A DNA stretch of 6,709 bases, from positions 1 through 6,709 of the forward strand of contig JASLOY010000199.1 in assembly GCA_030745255.1 (NCBI GenBank), read 5' to 3'. Positions 1 to 6,709 of this stretch are shown piece after piece; the stretch's first letter is position 1; every line of letters starts with the position of its first letter. Under the pieces are notes generated by a model. It was not told the DNA's origin and did no database searches. It was given only the letters and a program-made list of their open reading frames with translations. The DNA comes from Vicinamibacterales bacterium (GTDB taxonomy: Bacteria; Acidobacteriota; Vicinamibacteria; Vicinamibacterales; UBA8438). Made by a program: the position numbers and the translations under genes.

Positions 1-161
1 GGAACTTCGGGACCTGGGAGGCGCGTCGTCACGAGGAAGCGTGGGACCGGACGATGATGGCGGTGCTCGACCTGCAGGAGCAGGTGAACCGCACGTACCG
101 GGTCTCGGTCGCGGACTACACGGGCGACCCGGACGACACAGTGTGGCCGAGCGCTACCTGA
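1..161 (+). CDS. 3' end of an unrecognised protein (partial)
   Basis: An open frame runs in from the left edge (first whole codon at base 3) and ends at TGA 159-161, giving about 52 C-terminal residues. Nearly every third codon position is G or C, which is strong coding evidence in this genome and marks this as the real frame. The tail is mixed charged and aromatic, contains the stretch VLDLQEQVNRTYRVSVADYT, and ends in WPSAT. I see no membrane segment or catalytic motif in it, and I do not recognise the family. The stop lies 19 bases inside tsaE, so the two genes are probably cotranscribed and translationally coupled. The start and most of the protein lie outside the window. Confidence 0.75.
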   Translation, partial: NFGTWEARRHEEAWDRTMMAVLDLQEQVNRTYRVSVADYTGDPDDTVWPSAT

Positions 162-592
162 CCCATTCCGAGGCGGAGACGGCCGGGGTAGCCGCGTCGC
201 TGGCCCGGCGGTTGGCCCCGGGTACGGTGGTCTTGCTCTATGGCGAGCTGGGTGCAGGAAAGACCGCTTTCGTACGCGGTTTTGTAGTCGGCGTTGGCAT
301 CGACCCCGAGGAGGTCAGCAGTCCCACGTTTACCGTGATCCAGCAGTATGGTGGCGACGGCGGCGTGTCTCACGTGGACCTGTATCGGTTGGAGCCAGCC
401 GATGTCGAGGACCTCGGTCTCGAGGAGCTTGCCGACGGGGGCGGGCTGGTGTGCATCGAGTGGGCCGATCGTCTGCCGCGATCGATGGCGGGGGCCGTGT
501 CGGTCCGGATCAGCGACCAGGGGGACGACACACGGGAACTGGTGATCGAAGGGGGACCTACTCGGAGCGGTAGTTGGGGGCTTCCTTTGTGA
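143..592 (+). CDS. tsaE: TsaE, ATPase of the tRNA N6-threonylcarbamoyladenosine (t6A) synthesis complex
   Basis: TsaE is a small cytoplasmic P-loop ATPase. It works with TsaB and TsaD to attach threonylcarbamoyl to A37 of ANN-decoding tRNAs. From the GTG at 143 the protein is 149 residues, normal for the family. Visible motifs are the Walker A loop GELGAGKT (34-41), the family signature SSPTF (59-63), the HVDLYRL segment (about 77-83) and CIEWADR (104-110) with its conserved Trp. The frame stays open upstream to an ATG at 41, but that stretch lies over the coding tail of the preceding gene. GTG 143 places the usual SEAETAGVAASLA helix near the N-terminus, so I prefer it. The ribosome site is weak (GGA about 9 bases upstream), consistent with coupling to the upstream gene, which it overlaps by 19 bases. 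Its last 35 bases overlap the 3' end of convergent guaB. No tsaB or tsaD lies in the window. Confidence 0.95.
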   Translation: MAERYLTHSEAETAGVAASLARRLAPGTVVLLYGELGAGKTAFVRGFVVGVGIDPEEVSSPTFTVIQQYGGDGGVSHVDLYRLEPADVEDLGLEELADGGGLVCIEWADRLPRSMAGAVSVRISDQGDDTRELVIEGGPTRSGSWGLPL

Positions 593-2084
593 TGACCACG
601 TCGTGCACGTGGCTCTCACGCATGCCGGCCGGTGTGATGCGAACCAGGCGCGCGTCGTGCTGCAGGTCTGGGATTGTGCCGCACCCGCAATAGCCCATCC
701 CGGCACGGAGACCGCCGACCAGCTGGTGAATCATCGCGCCGACCGACCCCTTGTGCGGGACGCGGCCCTCGATGCCTTCGGGCACCAGCTTTTCACCATC
801 TTCTATCGGGCTGGCTAGATCGAAATCTTCCTGGAAATACCGATCGCGGCTGCCGGCTCGCATTGCGCCGATCGAGCCCATCCCGCGATATTCCTTGAAG
901 CTGCGGCCCTGATACAAGATCAACTCGCCTGGACTCTCGTCCGTGCCGGCGAACAGGCTGCCGATCATCACAGTGCTTGCTCCGACCGCGAGGGCTTTGG
1001 TGATGTCACCCGAATAGCGCACACCTCCGTCGGCAATTATCGGGATCCCCCGCCGGCTGGCCACTGCTGCACATTCGGCCAACGCCGAGATCATCGGCAT
1101 CCCGATACCGGCGATGACCCGGGTCGTACAGATCGAGCCAGAGCCGATGCCGACCTTCACGCCGTCGACGCCGAGATCAATCAGCGCCTCGGTGCCCTCG
1201 GCGGTCGCGACGTTACCGGCGACGAGGTCGATGCTCGGAAAGCGTTTGCGAAGCCGTCGCACCATCTTCAGGACCCCATGGGAGTGACCGTGGGCCGTAT
1301 CGACCACGAGCAGGTCGACGCCGACGGCAATCAGCGCGTCGGCCCGCTCCTCGGTGTCCTTGGCGACGCCGACCGCTGCGCCGACCCGCAGCCGGCCAAG
1401 CTCGTCCTTGGATGCCGTCGGGTAGGTGATTACCTTCTGGATGTCTTTGACCGTGATGAGGCCTTTGAGCATGAAGTCCTGGTCGACGACCAGCAGCTTT
1501 TCGACGCGGTGGGTATGCAGGATGGTCTCGGCATCTTGCAGCGTCGTGCCGACCGGCACCGTGATCAGATTCTCGCGTGTCATCACGTCGGCAATCGGCC
1601 GGTCGAGGTTGCCTTCGAACCGCAGGTCGCGGTTCGTGAGGATTCCGACCAGCTTGCCTTCGGTGCTGCCGTCTTCGGTGATGGGCACACCCGAGATGCG
1701 GTATTTTCGCATCAGCGCGAGGGCCTCGTGGATCCGGCCGTTGGGAGAAAGGGTGATGGGGTTGACGATCATCCCGCTCTCTGAGCGTTTCACACGGTCG
1801 ACTTCCGACGCCTGATCCTCAATCGACAGGTTCTTGTGCACGATCCCCACCCCGCCCAGCTGTGCCATCGCGATCGCGAGACGCGATTCGGTGACGGTGT
1901 CCATCGCGGCGCTGATGATCGGCACGCTGAGGGTGATGTTGCGGGTGACTCGCGTCGTAACCTCGACGTCGCTTGGTAGGACCTCGGAGTGTCGCGGAAC
2001 GAGCAGCACATCGTCGAACGTCAACGCGACCGCGATCTCGGTCGCGGCAAAGCGCGTCGCTGTCGTCTCGGTATCCAGCTTCAT
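558..2084 (-). CDS. guaB: Inosine-5'-monophosphate dehydrogenase (IMPDH)
   Basis: IMPDH is a cytoplasmic enzyme that oxidises IMP to XMP with NAD+, the committed step of GTP synthesis. From ATG 2084 the protein is 508 residues, close to the usual length. An N-terminal barrel segment (LTFDDVLLVP, 21-30) is followed by a CBS pair at about 104-220, then the rest of the barrel. Catalytic Cys319 sits in GSGSICTTR, the phosphate-site loop is ADGGVRYSGD (351-360), and the mobile flap carries the Arg-Tyr dyad in SRDRYFQ (R414, Y415). A near-C-terminal segment reads GRVPHKG, with His444 where bacterial enzymes usually have Tyr. The start lies one base after the secA stop, so translation is probably coupled. 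An alternative ATG at 2096 would add four residues and overlap secA by 11 bases. The frame stays open further upstream to 2264, but that extension is a proline/arginine-rich shadow of the SecA tail. Confidence 0.97.
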   Translation of the reverse strand: MKLDTETTATRFAATEIAVALTFDDVLLVPRHSEVLPSDVEVTTRVTRNITLSVPIISAAMDTVTESRLAIAMAQLGGVGIVHKNLSIEDQASEVDRVKRSESGMIVNPITLSPNGRIHEALALMRKYRISGVPITEDGSTEGKLVGILTNRDLRFEGNLDRPIADVMTRENLITVPVGTTLQDAETILHTHRVEKLLVVDQDFMLKGLITVKDIQKVITYPTASKDELGRLRVGAAVGVAKDTEERADALIAVGVDLLVVDTAHGHSHGVLKMVRRLRKRFPSIDLVAGNVATAEGTEALIDLGVDGVKVGIGSGSICTTRVIAGIGMPMISALAECAAVASRRGIPIIADGGVRYSGDITKALAVGASTVMIGSLFAGTDESPGELILYQGRSFKEYRGMGSIGAMRAGSRDRYFQEDFDLASPIEDGEKLVPEGIEGRVPHKGSVGAMIHQLVGGLRAGMGYCGCGTIPDLQHDARLVRITPAGMRESHVHDVVITKEAPNYRSE

Positions 2085-2085
2085 A

Positions 2086-4976
<2,891 letters not shown>

Positions 4977-4977
<1 letters not shown>

Positions 4978-5111
4978 CAGATCAGCAACCCGTCCGCGCG
5001 GTCACGGCGGCGTTGGTCCGGACCGGAGACGGGGGGTAGGGTCCCGCGACGGGTGGGAGGCATCAACGGCGGGACGCGTAGTGCACTGAGGGGGGCCATC
5101 CGGGACGGCAT
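4977..5111 (-). CDS. Candidate 44-codon leader ORF overlapping the secA start
   Basis: This frame lies between the secA promoter and secA. It starts at ATG 5111, with a second in-frame ATG at 5099, and its TGA shares one base with the secA ATG (TGATG). That is the classical geometry of translational coupling. The predicted peptide is rich in Pro and Arg, with three Pro-Pro pairs (residues 14-15, 18-19, 26-27) and an RRR run (34-36). It has no signal peptide or hydrophobic stretch, unlike SecM. The predicted transcription start falls at about 5110, so ATG 5111 would be nearly leaderless, and ATG 5099 has no visible Shine-Dalgarno. About 80% of third positions are G or C, but the whole leader is GC-rich, so this is weak evidence. 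It could be chance; I cannot tell without homologues. Confidence 0.3.
5041..5075 (-). promoter_or_regulatory. Possible hairpin in the secA leader
   Basis: A seven-base stem can form between 5041-5047 (GTCCCGC on the plus strand) and 5069-5075 (GCGGGAC), with a 21-base loop. A second copy of CGGGAC at 5101-5106 could compete for the same partner, so two mutually exclusive pairings exist in the leader. There is no U-tract, so this is not an intrinsic terminator. In such GC-rich sequence a seven-base stem may be chance. Confidence 0.25.
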
Positions 5112-5116
5112 TCCCG

Positions 5117-5146
5117 ATTGTAGGGAAGCGAGTGAGGACCCGTCAA
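5117..5146 (-). promoter_or_regulatory. Sigma70-type promoter for secA-guaB
   Basis: On the minus strand, TTGACG (5146-5141) is followed by an 18-base spacer and TACAAT (5122-5117). Each hexamer matches the consensus at five of six positions, and the spacing is good. The expected transcription start is about 5111-5109, leaving a leader of roughly 135 bases before secA. Its position just downstream of the M23 stop means secA-guaB can be transcribed independently of the peptidase gene. Read-through from the M23 gene remains possible, because I see no terminator between the two. Confidence 0.75.
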
Positions 5147-5206
5147 GGCGAGGTCACCGTCGAGTACTCAGATTGAGCAGGGAATCGGCGGACGCGGCTA
5201 CCTGGG

Positions 5207-6106
5207 TCAGTTTGCAGACTGCGAGCCGGGTTCGGTGCCCAGCTGCAACGGGTTCATGGCGCGACCGTTCACCCAGACTTCGTAATGGACGTGTGTGCCG
5301 GTCGCCCGGCCAGTGTTCCCTACGTAGCCGATGACGTCTCCCCGATCCACGACTTCACCGACAGAGGTCGCGAATTGCGAGAGATGGCCGTATCTCGTGA
5401 TGAGACCGAAGCCGTGGTCGATCTCGATCAGATTGCCGTAGGCGCCGCTCTTGGCCGCCGAATCGACCCTTCCGTTCGCGGTGGCATAGACCGGCTGTCC
5501 GTATCCGGTCGAGATGTCGATGGCGGGATGGAACGAGCGTTCACCCGTGAACGGGTCCGGCCGGTACCCGAACCGTCCCGTGACACGACCGTCTGACGGC
5601 AGGTTGAATGGCGTCGCGGCGGCGAACGCCTGTTGTTGCTCGACCCCATGGCTAGCGACCGCGAGCTGGGCATCGAGCATGTTCAAGAGGTCGTTCAGCA
5701 GGCTGAAGGTCTCGGTAGGTGAACTCAGCGCCACGGATCGCAGCGAGGCGGCGGCAAAGTCACTAGCGTCAACGTCCGGAAGCCGACCCATCGCCCGCCG
5801 GACTCGGGGGTCGACGAGCGAGCGGTCGCGCAACTCGACGATCGCCAGCTGCAGCGCGGCGATGCGTCCGGAAAGCTCGGTGCTTGCGGAGCGATAGCGG
5901 GCGTTCTCGACCGCGAGCGTGGCGTTGTGTAGCTGGAGTTGCTCGATATGGGACGCCGTACTCCAGCGCGAGTGCGCAGTCCACCCAAGGGGGAGCGCCA
6001 GGATGGCGGCTATCAGCGCCAGCGTCGGCCGCACCGCCACGGTGAAGCGATGAAGCGTCCCGGAGGACCGGTCTGCGAGGACAAGGGAGTAGCGTTTCGA
6101 CAGCAT
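5207..6106 (-). CDS. Membrane-anchored M23 family (LytM-type) metallopeptidase
   Basis: M23 enzymes are zinc endopeptidases that cut peptidoglycan cross-bridges or stem peptides in the periplasm. The protein is 299 residues. It has a short basic cytoplasmic N-terminus, one membrane anchor at about 28-44, a likely coiled coil at about 52-95, a linker, and a C-terminal LytM domain from about 172 to 287. All catalytic features are present: HxxxD with His193 and Asp197, the His241 of RYGHLS, and HVH (His272, His274). It is therefore probably an active hydrolase and not a degenerate LytM activator like EnvC or NlpD. ATG 6106 starts ahead of the anchor; the ribosome site is weak (AGG five bases upstream). 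The gene lies directly upstream of secA on the same strand, an order also known from many Proteobacteria. The exact substrate cannot be read from sequence. Confidence 0.9.
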   Translation of the reverse strand: MLSKRYSLVLADRSSGTLHRFTVAVRPTLALIAAILALPLGWTAHSRWSTASHIEQLQLHNATLAVENARYRSASTELSGRIAALQLAIVELRDRSLVDPRVRRAMGRLPDVDASDFAAASLRSVALSSPTETFSLLNDLLNMLDAQLAVASHGVEQQQAFAAATPFNLPSDGRVTGRFGYRPDPFTGERSFHPAIDISTGYGQPVYATANGRVDSAAKSGAYGNLIEIDHGFGLITRYGHLSQFATSVGEVVDRGDVIGYVGNTGRATGTHVHYEVWVNGRAMNPLQLGTEPGSQSAN

Positions 6107-6127
6107 AAGCCTGGCGAATAGGGCGAA

Positions 6128-6142
6128 GCCAAGAATCTTGGC
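6128..6142. promoter_or_regulatory. Operator-like perfect dyad upstream of the M23 gene
   Basis: GCCAAGA-A-TCTTGGC is a perfect seven-base inverted repeat around a single central base, 21 bases upstream of the M23 ATG. On the minus strand a possible extended -10 (TGGTAAAGT) lies immediately upstream of it. A protein bound here would therefore cover the likely transcription start. The promoter call is weak because no convincing -35 is visible. The regulator, if any, is unknown, and the dyad could also form a short RNA hairpin. Confidence 0.4.
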
Positions 6143-6258
6143 ACTTTACCATGGAAATCATGTGGGGCCTAATTGGGAACGAGCGGCGAGATGTCGCCGA
6201 TGCCCATTTTTACTTGGTTTCCGGCCGTTAGCGACCACTGCACCCCGGCACGAACACT

Positions 6259-6288
6259 GGCTCAGTGGCCCCGGTCATAAGTACGGTC
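6259..6288 (+). repeat. Left arm of 30-bp inverted repeat
   Basis: This arm begins GGCTCAGTGGCCCC and ends TACGGTC. It matches the reverse complement of 6401-6430 at 28 of 30 positions, with mismatches at arm positions 5 and 23. The first mismatch disappears as a problem if TCA is read as a flanking direct repeat. Confidence 0.95.
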
Positions 6289-6400
6289 ACGCACCGAGGG
6301 CGTCGAGGCGCCCGCCCCGCAAGGCGCGAGGAGGGAGCATACCGGCAGTATTCGACTGACGAGCAACGCCGCGGGGCGGAATGCGTCGGCGGCCGAATGC

Positions 6401-6430
6401 GACCGTATTTATGACCGGGGCCACTCAGCC
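6401..6430 (-). repeat. Right arm of 30-bp inverted repeat
   Basis: This is the inverted partner of 6259-6288. On the plus strand it begins GACCGTATTTATGACC and ends ACTCAGCC. Its outer end lies ten bases before the TTGACA hexamer of the next promoter. Confidence 0.95.
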
Positions 6431-6439
6431 ATCGGTCGA

Positions 6440-6468
6440 TTGACACGTCGGTGACGCGGCGGTAGGCT
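6440..6468 (+). promoter_or_regulatory. Sigma70-type promoter for the terminal gene
   Basis: A perfect -35 TTGACA (6440-6445) is followed by a 17-base spacer and TAGGCT (6463-6468). The latter keeps the important first, second and last bases of the -10 consensus. The expected start is about 6475, giving a leader of roughly 55 bases before ATG 6530. The promoter lies immediately outside the palindromic element. Confidence 0.55.
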
Positions 6469-6487
6469 CCTTGGGCCGCTGATGTGG

Positions 6488-6500
6488 CTCGTCGGACGAG
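6488..6500. promoter_or_regulatory. Dyad in the leader of the terminal gene
   Basis: CTCGTC-G-GACGAG is a perfect six-base inverted repeat around one central base. It lies just after the predicted transcription start and 15 bases before the ribosome site. It could be an operator or, less likely given its one-base centre, an RNA hairpin. Nothing identifies a binding protein. Confidence 0.3.
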
Positions 6501-6514
6501 TCGATCACAGTTGT

Positions 6515-6520
6515 GAAAGG
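6515..6520 (+). promoter_or_regulatory. Ribosome binding site for the terminal gene
   Basis: GAAAGG lies nine bases before ATG 6530. It is the clearest Shine-Dalgarno-like site in the window and supports that start over GTG 6513, whose frame stops within a few codons. Confidence 0.55.
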
Positions 6521-6529
6521 TGCTGTGGA

Positions 6530-6709
6530 ATGGATGCGATCGTAGCAAGACTGAAGAGTAAAAGGGCCACATTGCTCGAGGAACTGGGCCGAATCGATGC
6601 CGCGATCGCCGCACTGACCGGCGGCAAGGCATCGGGGAAGGTTGGCCAGGCGACGAAAGTTCAGCGACGGAAGCGACGCAAGATGACCGCGGCGCAAAGA
6701 CGGGCGGTG
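6530..6709 (+). CDS. Small basic protein with helical N-terminus (5' part, truncated by window)
   Basis: The frame starts at ATG 6530 and stays open to the window edge, giving at least 60 residues. Residues 1-30 (starting MDAIVARLKSKRATLLEEL) have a heptad-like pattern of hydrophobic and charged residues and probably form an amphipathic or coiled-coil helix. A Gly/Lys-rich joint follows, and then from about residue 43 a very basic segment, KVQRRKRRKMTAAQRRAV. This layout resembles small bacterial proteins in which a basic stretch precedes a repeated alanine-rich motif, often annotated as hypothetical or histone-like. A role in binding nucleic acid is inferred from charge alone. A perfect -35, a possible -10, a dyad and a good ribosome site stand upstream. 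Codon use is less strictly GC-ending at the start (AAA, AGT, AGA) than in the neighbouring housekeeping genes. Confidence 0.7.
   Translation, partial: MDAIVARLKSKRATLLEELGRIDAAIAALTGGKASGKVGQATKVQRRKRRKMTAAQRRAV

Larger units (their letters stand above)
6259..6430. mobile_element. MITE-like near-palindromic element
   Basis: Two 30-base arms in inverted orientation (28/30 identical) enclose 112 bases. The interior is itself partly palindromic: CCGCCCCGC (6312-6320) faces GCGGGGCGG (6371-6379), and ATAC/GTAT (6339-6351) forms an apex hairpin centred on the midpoint of the element. The trinucleotide TCA occurs as a direct repeat at 6262-6264 and 6425-6427. If that is a target duplication, the element proper is 6265-6424 (160 bp), with 24-base terminal repeats differing at one position. 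It has no transposase, so it would depend on one elsewhere. Alternatives are a structured RNA or an extended protein-binding region. I do not recognise the family. Confidence 0.5.
6107..6529. other. Divergent intergenic region
   Basis: This 423-base stretch separates the leftward M23 gene from the rightward terminal gene. It holds a perfect dyad near the M23 start, a large near-palindrome (6259-6430), a plus-strand promoter and a second dyad, each listed separately. Open frames here on both strands run through the inverted repeat arms and so show the same short peptide (WLSGPGHKYG) in each direction. That is a by-product of the palindrome and does not indicate genes. The stretch from about 6152 to 6258 shows only a small stem (6184-6199) and nothing I can assign. 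Confidence 0.7.

Noticed and set aside
596..612. Hairpin CCACGT-CGTGC-ACGTGG just after the tsaE stop, as a terminator
   Set aside because: There is no T-tract after the stem and the sequence codes for the IMPDH C-terminus. A six-base stem here is not enough to call termination.
1278..1815. Plus-strand open frames opposite guaB
   Set aside because: The opposite strand carries intact, fully conserved IMPDH sequence; these are composition artefacts.
5015..5024. GGTCCGGACC ten-base palindrome in the secA leader as an operator
   Set aside because: It is GC-rich and short, lies well downstream of the promoter, and has no second copy nearby.
6163..6204. Minus-strand 12-codon ORF upstream of the M23 gene
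   Set aside because: It is too short, with no clear ribosome site and no coupling to a neighbour; chance is sufficient.
6184..6211. CGGCGA/TCGCCG stem followed by TTTTT, as a plus-strand terminator
   Set aside because: The T-run starts seven bases after the stem and no plus-strand gene lies upstream of it.
6138..6359. Plus-strand 73-codon open frame in the divergent intergenic region
   Set aside because: It runs through the inverted repeat and encodes the same peptide as the opposite-strand frame through the other arm. It has no ribosome site.

Overview
The window is high-GC bacterial chromosome carrying mostly housekeeping genes. Strong G/C preference at third codon positions makes the real frames easy to pick out. 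An extended NBD2 insert in SecA, the acidobacterial-style M23 peptidase and the base composition suggest Acidobacteriota (possibly the Vicinamibacteria), but this is inference from remembered family features and was not tested by a search.

Layout. The first 161 bases hold the 3' end of an unrecognised plus-strand gene, overlapped by tsaE (143-592), the ATPase of the t6A tRNA-modification system. tsaE converges on guaB, and the two genes share 35 bp at their 3' ends. From 558 to 6106 everything lies on the minus strand. In transcription order this is an M23 metallopeptidase (5207-6106), a 229-bp gap with a strong sigma70-type promoter, secA (2086-4977) and guaB (558-2084). guaB starts one base after the secA stop, so the two are almost certainly one transcription unit. 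An M23 peptidase directly upstream of secA is also a familiar arrangement in many Proteobacteria. The secA leader contains an unlisted 44-codon, proline- and arginine-rich reading frame whose stop overlaps the secA start codon (TGATG).

The divergent intergenic region (6107-6529) is the accessory part. It contains a 15-bp perfect dyad in front of the M23 gene and a roughly 172-bp near-palindrome with 30-bp terminal inverted repeats (28/30 identical). The near-palindrome has a possible TCA target duplication and is MITE-like. Ten bases beyond it is a TTGACA promoter, followed by a second dyad. That promoter probably drives the last gene (6530 onwards, truncated by the window), which encodes a small protein with a helical N-terminus and a strongly basic region.

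Together the genes cover tRNA modification, GTP synthesis, Sec-dependent export and cell-wall remodelling. No defence system, CRISPR array, tRNA or rRNA was seen. The two points most worth following up are the palindromic element and the secA leader reading frame.
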